From: an uncultured Caldilineaceae bacterium
Lineage (GTDB): Bacteria > Chloroflexota > Anaerolineae > Caldilineales > Caldilineaceae
Assembly (NCBI GenBank): GCA_951813625.1
Contig: CATOTS010000026.1
Span: 1-64,000 of the forward strand
Direction: 5' to 3'
DNA length: 64,000 nt
The position numbers were made by a program, and so were the translations under genes. Of the stretch, positions 8,635 through 17,429 are shown piece by piece (the first letter of the stretch is position 1; each line of letters opens with the position of its first letter). Below the pieces are notes generated by a model that had not been told where the DNA came from, searched no databases, and saw nothing but the letters and a program-made list of their open reading frames with translations.

Positions 8635-8699
8635 TTAGAATCCAATCAGTATGTCTTGCCGGAGTATCGCAGTCCGTCGCCTTTGTTTAGGAACACCAG

Positions 8700-9974
8700 A
8701 TGACCGCTACCTCCAAGATCACAAATGTCGAACGCATCCTGCTCGTCGTTCCCTTTGTCGAGCGCGTGCGCCGCGAGATGGAGCGCGCCAACATCCATCG
8801 CTGGTCGGAGTGCGAGGTAATCCGCGTCACCACCGACGACGGCACCGTCGGCTACGGCGAAACCATCCAGAACTACACCTGGGGCCGCGTGCCCGACACC
8901 GACCGCGTGATCGGACGTTCGCCCTTTGAGTGTATGTGGGATGATTCTCTCGGCGCGGGACTGCAGATGGCGCTCTTCGACGCCGCCGGAAAACTGGCCG
9001 GCGTCCCCGTCCACCGTCTGCTTGGGAACAAAGTGCGAGACTGGTGCCCCGTCTCATTCTGGGACCACGATATGGGGCCGGAGGCCTACGAAAGCGAGGC
9101 GAAGCTCGCCGTAGAACTGGGCTTCACCTCGATCAAGATCAAGACTCGCCCCTGGCACGACGTCTACGCGACAGTCCGGCGTATCAGCAACGCCACACCC
9201 GATTGGTTCCACATCGACTGCGATTGGAACGATTTCCTGCTCGACGTATCCACCGCCGTGCCCGTCCTGCGTGAGCTCGAGTCCGATTTCCCCAAGATTT
9301 CGATCTGGGAGGGTCCCATCAAGTCCGACGACGTGGCCGGCAACCGCCTCCTGCGCGAGAAAGTGCGCACGCCGGTCGCCCATCACTACGGTGCCGTGCC
9401 CGGCGCGGTCGCCATCCAGCAGGGCTACTGCGACGGCTTCGTCGTGGCCGGGGGCGTAACCAACGTCATGCGTTCCGGAATCTCAGCTGCCACCGCCAAC
9501 ATGCCTTTTTTCATCCAGATGGTCGGCACCGGCCTCACAACAACGATGGCGTTGCACCTGGGTGCTGTGCTCAGCCATGCCCAGTGGCCCGCAATAAACT
9601 GCCACGAGCTCTACGAGCACAACCTGCTGAGCGAGCGCATCCCTGTGGTCGGCGGTTTCGCACCGACACCCCAAGCGCCGGGCCTGGGCATAACACTGGA
9701 CGAGGAAGCTCTGCACGCCTATTGCGTCGACGAAGCCGATTTAAGCCTGCCCCGCCGCCTCATCCGCTACAGCCGGGCCAATGGCGTGCGCGTCTATTTC
9801 CCCGACTCCAGCTGGAGCCAGCAATCCTTCATGTGGGACTACTGGCGAACCGCCAATCAGCCGGTCTACGAGCGCGGCGTCCAGACCGAATACTTGGACG
9901 ATGACGGCAGCCCCGAGTTCGCTGACCTCTACCGGCGCGCCGGACAGGCACCGCTGCTGTCCCGGGAAACATAG
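8700..9974 (+). CDS. Enolase-superfamily (mandelate racemase/muconate lactonizing-like) enzyme
   Basis: 424-residue cytoplasmic (beta/alpha)7beta barrel enzyme; members abstract an alpha proton from a carboxylate to racemise, dehydrate or cycloisomerise it. The capping domain has DDGTVGYGET. The general-base motif KxK is present as Lys146 and Lys148 in SIKIKT. Metal ligands Asp173 (HIDCDWN) and Glu204 (IWEGPI) are visible. At the third ligand position, normally Asp or Glu, I read Ala-His-His-Tyr (227-230), so the metal site may be altered or the enzyme non-canonical. AGGA precedes the ATG. It is the first gene of a co-directional catabolic run and lies just behind the IS. Substrate unknown; sugar-acid dehydratase is one possibility. 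Confidence 0.82.
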   Translation: MTATSKITNVERILLVVPFVERVRREMERANIHRWSECEVIRVTTDDGTVGYGETIQNYTWGRVPDTDRVIGRSPFECMWDDSLGAGLQMALFDAAGKLAGVPVHRLLGNKVRDWCPVSFWDHDMGPEAYESEAKLAVELGFTSIKIKTRPWHDVYATVRRISNATPDWFHIDCDWNDFLLDVSTAVPVLRELESDFPKISIWEGPIKSDDVAGNRLLREKVRTPVAHHYGAVPGAVAIQQGYCDGFVVAGGVTNVMRSGISAATANMPFFIQMVGTGLTTTMALHLGAVLSHAQWPAINCHELYEHNLLSERIPVVGGFAPTPQAPGLGITLDEEALHAYCVDEADLSLPRRLIRYSRANGVRVYFPDSSWSQQSFMWDYWRTANQPVYERGVQTEYLDDDGSPEFADLYRRAGQAPLLSRET

Positions 9975-10059
9975 GCGATACAATGATCCAGAGTTCCTGA
10001 CTACCCGTCACCTAGCCGCGCCAAACCCGGCGCGCGCAGAACATTCACAGGAGAAGAGC

Positions 10060-10509
10060 GTGTCTTATCTCGCAAAACTGAAGGAAATGGGCTACGAACT
10101 GGAAGTCGTCGACCTGGACGGCGGTCGACTGATGCAGGCCGTGCGCTCCGGCGACCATGTCTACGTCTCCGGGCAGGTCTCCCGCTGGGGCGATGAAGAG
10201 GTCCTTGGCAAGGTCGGACAGGATCTGACGACCGAAGAGGGCTACCGCGCCGCGCAACTGTGCGCCTTGAGTATTCTGCAGGCTGTCCACTCCATCGCCG
10301 GTCTCGACAACGTGCGGCAGGTCGTTAAAGTCTTCGGCATGGTCAACGTGGCTCCGGGTTTCGACGATACGCCCTCGGTCATCCATGGCTGCAGCGAGCT
10401 GTTCATCGAGCTGTTCGGCGACGCCGGCCGCCACGCACGCAGCGCCATTGGCCTGACCGTCCCCCTCAATTGGGCGGTCGAAATCGAAGCCATCATCGCT
10501 GTCGACTGA
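10060..10509 (+). CDS. RidA (YjgF/YER057c/UK114) family protein
   Basis: 149-residue protein of the RidA family. Characterised RidA proteins hydrolyse reactive 2-aminoacrylate and related enamine/imine intermediates made by PLP enzymes, while many paralogues have other imine or deaminase roles. The N-terminal half has HVYVSGQVS, and the C-terminal block HARSAIGL...NWAVEIEAI matches the family signature with the substrate-carboxylate-binding arginine. Start: GTG at 10060, 6 nt after AGGAG (preceded by ACAGG). A longer in-frame extension upstream overlaps the enolase-family gene and has no family content. It is probably co-transcribed with the dehydrogenases that follow. Confidence 0.85.
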   Translation: MSYLAKLKEMGYELEVVDLDGGRLMQAVRSGDHVYVSGQVSRWGDEEVLGKVGQDLTTEEGYRAAQLCALSILQAVHSIAGLDNVRQVVKVFGMVNVAPGFDDTPSVIHGCSELFIELFGDAGRHARSAIGLTVPLNWAVEIEAIIAVD

Positions 10510-10541
10510 GGCGGCGCGCGTCGCTGCCAGGAGTAAAATGA

Positions 10542-11657
10542 ATGTCCTCAAAAACCTACCGCGCTGCCGTTATCGGCTTGGGGCGGATGGGCAGCACATT
10601 CGACGACGAGATCAAGCAGGGCGGACAGTTCTTTATGCCCTACTGCCACGCGCCCAGTTACGTGGCTTCCCCACAGACCGAACTTGTCGCCGGCGTCGAC
10701 CCCCACGCCGAGCAGGGGAAGATCTTCGCCCAGCGCTGGGGGCTTACCGAACGGCAGATCTACGCAGATTACAGGGAAATGCTCGAGGAAGAGCGCCCCG
10801 ACTTCGTCAGCGTCTGCACCACTGCCCGCCACCGCGCCGCCATCATGCAGGAAGCAATTAACGCCGGCGTCAAGGCGATCTGGGCCGAAAAGCCCTTTAC
10901 ACTCAGCCTGGCCGAAGCCGACAGCGTAATCGACCTCGCCAACCGCAAGGGCGCGGCCGTCGCCGTCAACTGCTCCCGCCGCTATAATGTCTTCTTCACC
11001 GAAGCGCGGCGCATGGTTGAAGAGGAGGAACTGGGCGAGATTCTGCAGATAACAGCCTACACGCGGTGCGGTCTCTCCCACAGCGGCAGCCACTCGATCG
11101 ACGCAATGCGCTTCCTGGTAAACGGCGACGTCGACTGGGTCTTTGGGGAGATGGAGTCGGATGAGAAAGCGGCCGGCGACGTAGACCTGATGGGCAACGG
11201 CTACTTTGCCTTCGACAATGGTGTGCGCGGTTTTCTGCGAACCACACCGACCGGCTTGGCCCAGTGGGAATTCGACCTGATCGGCACCGAGGGCCGCGTC
11301 CGCTCACTGGCCCAGGGCATGGAGACCCATTATTACCGCTGGGTCCCAGGCGGCCTTCGTGATCAGGGTGTGCCCGCACAGGCGCCGTTCCCACTGCCCA
11401 TCAGCATTCCCAGCATGGGATTGGCCGCCATAGAAGACCTGGTCCATTGCATCGAGACCGGAACGCAGCCGCGCTGCTCAGGAGACGACGGGCGCAAGGC
11501 GCTGGAGATCGCGATTGCAATGCGAGAGTCACACCGCCGCGGCGGGCAGCGCGTCAATCTGCCTCTCGCCGACCGTTCTCTCCGCATCTTGTCGTCCGGA
11601 ATCACCCAGGATGACGTGCCTGCCCGCATTCGCCGTGCGCAGGCCGCTGCAACTTGA
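10542..11657 (+). CDS. Gfo/Idh/MocA-family oxidoreductase (first of a tandem pair)
   Basis: 371-residue NAD(P)-dependent dehydrogenase of the Gfo/Idh/MocA family, which oxidises sugars, inositols and related polyols. The Rossmann fold starts at once (AAVIGLGRMGST). The catalytic Lys motif is AEKPF (canonical EKP), and a His in SHSGSHSIDAM corresponds to the second catalytic element near the C-terminal sheet. AGGAG lies 8 nt before the ATG. The downstream gene is a clear paralogue sharing the unusual start GLGRMGST(F/I)DDE. The exact substrate cannot be read from sequence. Confidence 0.87.
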   Translation: MSSKTYRAAVIGLGRMGSTFDDEIKQGGQFFMPYCHAPSYVASPQTELVAGVDPHAEQGKIFAQRWGLTERQIYADYREMLEEERPDFVSVCTTARHRAAIMQEAINAGVKAIWAEKPFTLSLAEADSVIDLANRKGAAVAVNCSRRYNVFFTEARRMVEEEELGEILQITAYTRCGLSHSGSHSIDAMRFLVNGDVDWVFGEMESDEKAAGDVDLMGNGYFAFDNGVRGFLRTTPTGLAQWEFDLIGTEGRVRSLAQGMETHYYRWVPGGLRDQGVPAQAPFPLPISIPSMGLAAIEDLVHCIETGTQPRCSGDDGRKALEIAIAMRESHRRGGQRVNLPLADRSLRILSSGITQDDVPARIRRAQAAAT

Positions 11658-11706
11658 GGTTGAAAACCGGTATGCCCAAGAGTCGCTTCGAGGGGGTGCA
11701 TGCACC

Positions 11707-12738
11707 ATGACCGAAAAAACTTATCGCGTCGCCATCATCGGCCTTGGACGCATGGGCAGCACCATTGACGACGAATTCCCTGAGAGGGCGCCTCCCTACT
11801 CCGTTGCCGCGTCCTGCCGCGCCAGTGACCGCTTGCAAGTCGTGGCCGGCGCAGAAATTGACGCCGCCAAACGCGACGCCTTCGCCGAACGTTGGGGCGT
11901 CGATGCGCTTTACGACGACTATGTTGAGATGATCCGCCAGGAGGCCCCCGACATGGTCGCGGTCTGTACGCGCGGCCATCTGCACGCCGAGATGGCGACG
12001 AAATCCGCCCAGGAGGGCGCCCCACTGATCTTCTGCGAGAAGGCGATTGCCTGTTCCATGCTCGAAGCGGATGCGCTGCGTAAGGCAGTCGAGGAGAATG
12101 GCGCGCTCTTCAACTCGGGTGTGCTGCGCCGCTTCGACGTGCGCTATCATCAGGCCCGTGACCTGGTCCGCAAGGGCGAAATCGGCAAACCCCAGGCAGT
12201 AGTCCACTATGCCAGCACCAACCTGCTGCACGGCCACATCCATTCAATCGACACGCTCAGCTTTCTTCTGGACGATCCGAGTGTCGAAAATATCTGGGGC
12301 GAGCTCAATTCAATCGACCATCGCATTCCGGACAACCGGCTCGAAGACGACCCCTACGGCATCTTTCAGTTGAACTTTGCCAACGGCGTTGCCGCGACCA
12401 GTGTACCCTCTGGCAACTGGGAGTTCGAGGTGTTTGGCGACGGCGGCAGTTTGCGTATGTTCGACAACGGCGCCGGGTTGCAGCTGCGCCAGTACCAGGG
12501 CAATCGAAGCCGCATTGCAGTCGAAGTCCCCATCGAGCAGGTGCCCGAATACAGCGCCACCCAATTCTGCTTGGAGGACCTGGTCTTGGCGCATGAAGAG
12601 GGTCGTCCAACCCTGGGCCCCATCGGCATTGCCCATCACCTGACCGAAGTCTGCCTCGCGCTCGCCGAAAGCCATCGCCAGGGACGGCGTATCAGCCTTC
12701 CGCTCGAGAATCGTTCGCTTTACATCTTTCATCGCTGA
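11707..12738 (+). CDS. Gfo/Idh/MocA-family oxidoreductase (second of a tandem pair)
   Basis: 343-residue paralogue of the preceding gene, with Rossmann motif AIIGLGRMGSTIDDE. The usual EKP catalytic motif reads CEKAIACS here, so the lysine is kept but the proline is replaced by Ala. The HGHIHSIDTL block keeps the His region. The ATG at 11707 is chosen over in-frame upstream codons because the Rossmann strand begins directly after it; a purine-rich GAGGGGG is upstream at a longer spacing. Forty-nine nt separate it from the first copy. Duplication and divergence for a two-step or two-substrate pathway is an inference. Confidence 0.86.
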   Translation: MTEKTYRVAIIGLGRMGSTIDDEFPERAPPYSVAASCRASDRLQVVAGAEIDAAKRDAFAERWGVDALYDDYVEMIRQEAPDMVAVCTRGHLHAEMATKSAQEGAPLIFCEKAIACSMLEADALRKAVEENGALFNSGVLRRFDVRYHQARDLVRKGEIGKPQAVVHYASTNLLHGHIHSIDTLSFLLDDPSVENIWGELNSIDHRIPDNRLEDDPYGIFQLNFANGVAATSVPSGNWEFEVFGDGGSLRMFDNGAGLQLRQYQGNRSRIAVEVPIEQVPEYSATQFCLEDLVLAHEEGRPTLGPIGIAHHLTEVCLALAESHRQGRRISLPLENRSLYIFHR

Positions 12739-12814
12739 TTGGTATAGGGCGAGTAAAAAGATCGCGGGGTCAGGCGTTCATCAGTGACCTTCCACTGGAA
12801 AATGGAGGACTGAA

Positions 12815-13657
12815 GTGGCTCATGTAAAGATCGACGACCGCGATTGGTCGAAATTGAGCTTTGGCCAGCATGTCTATCAGCTGGAAGTCGAAGGCTACAC
12901 CGTCATGCCCGAACTGCTTTCCCAAGAGAATCTGGAAGAGCTGCGAGCTGCGACCGCCCGACTGGACACTTTTGCCGTCGATTACAGCGTGAAGCAGCAG
13001 GTGAGTCCGCGCACCCAGTTTGTCGGCGGCGCTATCACCGAACTCATCGCCCATCCGCCGACCGTCCAGTTTCTGGAACGGCTGTTTGGCGATGAAATTG
13101 TCTTCATGTCCTACGCCTATGCCCGCTCCGAACCCGGTCATCCCGGCATCAGCATCCACACCGACGGCCAGCCCTACGGCTCCGAAATCTTCGGCTATGA
13201 GGGAAGTTGTCCTTGCACGGTGCGCGTCCTTTACTATCTCCAGGACCTGACCGAGGAGGTGTCGCCCTTCCGCGTAGTCCCCCGGTCCCACCTGGCTATG
13301 CACGCCCACGCCAACCCCTACCTGCGCTACGAGTCCCACCCGGAAGAGGTCATGGTAACCGCCGCGGCCGGCTCAGCCGTGATGATCAATCACCGCGTCT
13401 TTCACGGCAATTTTCCCAACGCGGGCAACTACGCACGCGAGCTGCTGGCAATCGCCTACCGGCCCGCCTGGGCCGGCCCGGTCGCGCAGAAGGTCGAGCA
13501 ATGGCCGCAAGCTGAGTTGGAGAAGCTGCCCGACGAGGTCAAGCCCTTCTTTATCGACCGCAATGTCCGGCGCTGGGACCACGGCGGCGGAAACAAGCCC
13601 GCCAATATGGCCAGCGAAGCTCCGGGCATCAACCCCAGCCGTTGGGATCTGGCATAG
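12815..13657 (+). CDS. Phytanoyl-CoA dioxygenase (PhyH) family Fe(II)/2-oxoglutarate oxygenase
   Basis: 280-residue non-haem iron oxygenase. The facial triad appears as His115-x-Asp117 in SIHTDGQ and His197 in VFHGN. Arg208 (NYARELL) is placed to bind the 2-oxoglutarate carboxylate. Members hydroxylate diverse small molecules and often sit in bacterial catabolic clusters for phosphonates, ectoine or plant metabolites. The GTG start at 12815 has GGAGG 6 nt upstream; an ATG two codons on is possible. It lies in a run with dehydrogenases and a cysteine hydrolase, consistent with stepwise oxidation of an imported compound. Confidence 0.85.
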   Translation: MAHVKIDDRDWSKLSFGQHVYQLEVEGYTVMPELLSQENLEELRAATARLDTFAVDYSVKQQVSPRTQFVGGAITELIAHPPTVQFLERLFGDEIVFMSYAYARSEPGHPGISIHTDGQPYGSEIFGYEGSCPCTVRVLYYLQDLTEEVSPFRVVPRSHLAMHAHANPYLRYESHPEEVMVTAAAGSAVMINHRVFHGNFPNAGNYARELLAIAYRPAWAGPVAQKVEQWPQAELEKLPDEVKPFFIDRNVRRWDHGGGNKPANMASEAPGINPSRWDLA

Positions 13658-13749
13658 CTTCTGGAACAATTGGGTGATTTGTGGCTGATTGCCTGTCACC
13701 GGTTGGGCAGCTATCCACGGTTTACCGGCCATTGACGAAGGAGGGCAGG

Positions 13750-14385
13750 ATGGAGATTCCCGGCCAAACTGTCGAAGTCCCCGAGATTCCCTGGAAGACG
13801 CGCGTCGAACTGCCCGCGCAAAGCAGCGCGGTAATCGTTGTTGACATGCAAAACGATTTTGTCAAGGATGGCGGCTCGCTGGTTGTGCCCGGCGCCGCCG
13901 CCACAATCGAAAGTGTGCAGTCGCTCCTGGCCGGTGCCCGCCGCGCCGGTGTACACATCGCCTACACACAGGACACCCACTCAGAAGGCGATCCGGAATG
14001 GGAAATCTGGCCGCGCCACTGTGAGCTCAACAGCTGGGGCTGGCAGATTGTCGCCGAGTTAGCCCCGCACAAGGAGGACCTGATCTGTCAGAAAAGCCGC
14101 TACGACGGCTTCTACGGTACGCCGCTCGAGCACTTCCTGGCCAATGTCTGGCAGGTCCGTCACCTTGTGATCGTCGGAACCGTTTCCAGCATTTGCGTAT
14201 TACACACTGCCGCCTCCGCCGGTCTGCGCTGGTTTTCCGTAGTCCTCCCCTGCGATTGTATCTCCGCGCTGACCGAATTCGACCAGGCTCTCACCCTTCG
14301 GCAGGTGTCCTGGCTCTACACCGGCAGCGTAACCAGGACAGCCGCCGAAATCTCCTTCGCAGGCGGAAACGTCGAACAGCCGTGA
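13750..14385 (+). CDS. Isochorismatase-like cysteine hydrolase
   Basis: 211-residue cysteine hydrolase; relatives act on nicotinamide, biuret, N-carbamoylsarcosine, ureidoacrylate or isochorismate. The Asp-Lys-Cys triad is complete: Asp32 in VVDMQNDF, Lys115 in CQKSRYDGF and Cys149 in VSSICVLHT. GGAGGG lies just upstream of the ATG at 13750; an earlier in-frame codon lacks a ribosome site. It ends the catabolic run and abuts the helicase gene, whose alternative GTG start overlaps this stop. An amidase or carbamoyl hydrolase for nitrogen release is the best guess. Confidence 0.85.
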   Translation: MEIPGQTVEVPEIPWKTRVELPAQSSAVIVVDMQNDFVKDGGSLVVPGAAATIESVQSLLAGARRAGVHIAYTQDTHSEGDPEWEIWPRHCELNSWGWQIVAELAPHKEDLICQKSRYDGFYGTPLEHFLANVWQVRHLVIVGTVSSICVLHTAASAGLRWFSVVLPCDCISALTEFDQALTLRQVSWLYTGSVTRTAAEISFAGGNVEQP

Positions 14386-14396
14386 GTCGCCGAACG

Positions 14397-17300
14397 ATGT
14401 CCTCGCGCCCGTTCGTCGCTCTTGACCTTGAGACGACCGGGCTCAGTCCCAAGAGAGACCAGATCATCGAGATCGGCGCGGTACGATTTCAAGAAGGCCG
14501 CGCCCGTGAACGATTCGCCACCTTCGTCAACCCCGGACGCCCCATTCCGCCGCGCATCCAGCAGCTGACCGGCATCCGCCCGGCCGACGTCGCCGATGCA
14601 CCCCCAATTCAGGCCTTAATCCCCGAAATTCTGGCATTTATCGGCGGACGTACCGATGCCGTTGTCGCCCACAGCGCCGGATTCGATATCTCCTTCCTGC
14701 GCGCCGCCGGCGTGAAAATCAACACACCCGTGATCGACACGCTCGAACTGGCGACAATTCTGCTGCCCGGGCAGTTCAGTTACAGCCTCGGCGAGCTTTG
14801 CCGAGCGCTCGAAATCTCTTTGCCCATTGCCCACCGCGCCGGCCACGACGCCGAAGCTACCGCGGACCTACTGCTCTACCTGCTCAACCGCATTGAGGAT
14901 CTGCCTGGATCCATCTTGAAGGTCCTGTGCGCGGCAGGGCTCGAGAGCCAGTGGGACCCGCTGATTCTCTTCCAGGACGCGCTGTCCAGCCGGATGGAAC
15001 AGGACGCAAGGAGTGGCGAAATCGAGAGGCAAGAGCCGAGCATGGTTCGTGTGCCTCCCCCCCTCCTCCCGCGCGCGGCGCCGCACGAAATAGAGGACGG
15101 ATTTCTATCAGTTGCCTTCGCTGCAGATGGGCCGCTTGCCGGGGCGTTCGACGGCAAGGAGGAGCCGCGCTTCGAGCGCCGCGACGGCCAAATTGAAATG
15201 GCGCGACATGTGTTGGACGCGCTCAATCGCGGCGATCACAAGATCATTGAGGCGGGTACCGGTATCGGAAAGAGTCTTTCCTACCTCCTGCCAGCTGCCG
15301 CCTGGGCCAGGGCTAACCACAGCCGCGTCGTGATCGCCACCAACACGATTCCTCTCCAGCACCAGCTTCTTGAACACGAATTGCCCCGCGTGTCTAGAGT
15401 TCTGACAGCGTCGGGCCTGGCCGCAAGCGACGAAGATCAACCGCCCCTGCGGGCGATGGTGTTGAAGGGCCGTTCACACTATCTCTGCACGCGGCGGCTG
15501 GCCCGCTGGCTGGAGAGGCCTCGCCCTCGTAACGGTCTCCTGCCAACCGGCCTTTCCCCCTTGGAAATGCGTTTCCTGGCCAAGATTCTGGTCTGGTTGC
15601 CCAACACCGAAACGGGAGACCTCAGCGAGCTTCCCGTTCACGACCGGCAGGAGCGGGCGTTGGTTGCCCATGTCTCATCCCGTGCTGACGAATGCAGCCC
15701 AGAGCGCTGTATGGTGAGCGCAGTTCCTGGCAAACACGACTACCTGGGCGGGCGCTTCCGCGACTTCTACCTCGAAGCCCATCGCCGCGCCGTTTCAGCT
15801 CACCTCCTGGTGATCAACCACGCACTACTGGTGGCCGATGTCGAAGCCCGCGGCCAGGTTCTACCCGAATACGACAATCTCGTCGTAGATGAAGCCCATC
15901 ACCTCGAGAACGCCGCCACCGCTCAGTCTACGCGCCAGATCAACCCCCACATCCTGGCCTCCCTGCTCGACAGATTGGCCGAGGCCGTCTCTCACCTCCC
16001 GTCGCACATTTCCCATGGGGCTGCACGCGAGCTGATCAGTCAACTCGAGGCCAGCCGCCGGTCAGCGCAATCGATTATCCCTGGCTTCTTTGACCTTCTG
16101 CTCGATTTCGCTCTGCGCCACCGCGACGAAAGACCCGACGCCCGAAAGTCGTCCGAATCAGGAAGCGGATATCCCCAGCTCTTGGCCCTTGACAACCGAA
16201 TGCGCGCCCAACCTGAGTGGAGCGAAATCGAAATCCAGTGGGATGACGTCAGCAGTCAACTCAGTCGAATCTTGGAACAGTTGACCGCGCTCGCCGCGCT
16301 GCTGGAGAGCCCTTCCGGAATACAGGAGGATCATTCTCTAAGCAGTTCCGGCATCGACGCACAATCCGAAGCGGAGCACGGGATCTGGAGCCACGCCGCC
16401 GAACTGCTTCACTCCGCCCAATCCAGTCTCATCGACCTGGTTCAGGTGGCCGACGACGTGATTCTGCGTCCCCTCCACCTGGAGAAAAGTTCGGTAGCCT
16501 GGCTGGAGCTGGTCGAGAACGGTCCCTCTGCTGCGACCGCCGCCGCCCGCCCTCGGCGCGGCTCCCGCTCGGTAGTGCTGCGAAGCGCGCCGATTCAGGT
16601 AGCTGAAAAGCTGGCTGCCGACCTGTTCGGGCCCCGGCGTGCAGTCGTCCTCACCGGCGCAACTCTTCAGGCCGGCGATGGATTCAGTTTCCTGCGCGAT
16701 CGGCTCGGCTGTTGGGATGCCGGCGGCAACGTGATCGGCAGCCCCTTCGACTACAAGCGCAACGCCTTGCTTTACACGCCCAGCGACATGCCGACGCCCG
16801 ACCAGAATAGCTACCAGCGTTCGCTCGAGCAGGCCATCCAGCAGGCTGCCCTGGCCGCCGAGGGCAGAACGCTCGTCCTCTTCACAAGCCACAACCACCT
16901 GCGTGCTACCGCGGAAGCAGTCCGCGCGCCCCTTGCAGCAGCCGGTGTTACCGTTCTCCGACAAGGCGAGGGCAGCCGGCGCCGCAATTTGAGTGACTTT
17001 CGCGCAAATCCGCGCTCACTCCTTCTCGGCACGAGCAGCTATTGGGAAGGGATTGATCTCCCAGGGGACCAACTCGTCTGTCTCCTCATCGCCCGTCTCC
17101 CCTTCGCCGTTCCGACCGAACCGCTCTACGCTGCCCGCAGCCGCCTCTACGAGGACCCGTTTCACGAATACGCCGTGCCAGAGGCGGTCATCCGGCTGCG
17201 TCAGGGTTTTGGGCGCCTGATTCGAAGCGCTACCGATCGCGGCGTCGTCGTCCTGCTCGACAGCCGCCTGTGGCAGCGCAGTTACGGCGATTTCTTTCTC

Positions 17301-17429
17301 GATGCCTTGCCTGACTGCACCACGCGTCACAGCCCTCTCTCCCACCTGGGCGAAGCCGTGCGGGAGTGGTTGGACCGCCGCACCGAGCCTCCGGCGGGCA
17401 CTGATCGCCGGTTGGTGTCCAGTGCCTAG
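14397..17429 (+). CDS. dinG: DnaQ-like 3'-5' exonuclease fused to DinG-family DNA helicase
   Basis: About 1,010 residues. The N-terminal ~180 residues are a DEDD exonuclease: ALDLETTG (Exo I), HSAGFDISFL (Exo II) and HDAEATADLL (Exo III). The remainder is an XPD/DinG superfamily 2 helicase: Walker A AGTGIGKS near residue 285, DEAH box in VVDEAHHLE near 497, GTSSYWEGIDLPG, and motif VI RQGFGRLIR. This is the architecture of Firmicutes-type DinG. The Fe-S region keeps three cysteines (HYLC near 363; CSPERC near 433-438), but I see no fourth. Start is uncertain between ATG 14397 and GTG 14382, which overlaps the previous stop. Role: repair-linked DNA processing. Confidence 0.88.
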   Translation: MSSRPFVALDLETTGLSPKRDQIIEIGAVRFQEGRARERFATFVNPGRPIPPRIQQLTGIRPADVADAPPIQALIPEILAFIGGRTDAVVAHSAGFDISFLRAAGVKINTPVIDTLELATILLPGQFSYSLGELCRALEISLPIAHRAGHDAEATADLLLYLLNRIEDLPGSILKVLCAAGLESQWDPLILFQDALSSRMEQDARSGEIERQEPSMVRVPPPLLPRAAPHEIEDGFLSVAFAADGPLAGAFDGKEEPRFERRDGQIEMARHVLDALNRGDHKIIEAGTGIGKSLSYLLPAAAWARANHSRVVIATNTIPLQHQLLEHELPRVSRVLTASGLAASDEDQPPLRAMVLKGRSHYLCTRRLARWLERPRPRNGLLPTGLSPLEMRFLAKILVWLPNTETGDLSELPVHDRQERALVAHVSSRADECSPERCMVSAVPGKHDYLGGRFRDFYLEAHRRAVSAHLLVINHALLVADVEARGQVLPEYDNLVVDEAHHLENAATAQSTRQINPHILASLLDRLAEAVSHLPSHISHGAARELISQLEASRRSAQSIIPGFFDLLLDFALRHRDERPDARKSSESGSGYPQLLALDNRMRAQPEWSEIEIQWDDVSSQLSRILEQLTALAALLESPSGIQEDHSLSSSGIDAQSEAEHGIWSHAAELLHSAQSSLIDLVQVADDVILRPLHLEKSSVAWLELVENGPSAATAAARPRRGSRSVVLRSAPIQVAEKLAADLFGPRRAVVLTGATLQAGDGFSFLRDRLGCWDAGGNVIGSPFDYKRNALLYTPSDMPTPDQNSYQRSLEQAIQQAALAAEGRTLVLFTSHNHLRATAEAVRAPLAAAGVTVLRQGEGSRRRNLSDFRANPRSLLLGTSSYWEGIDLPGDQLVCLLIARLPFAVPTEPLYAARSRLYEDPFHEYAVPEAVIRLRQGFGRLIRSATDRGVVVLLDSRLWQRSYGDFFLDALPDCTTRHSPLSHLGEAVREWLDRRTEPPAGTDRRLVSSA

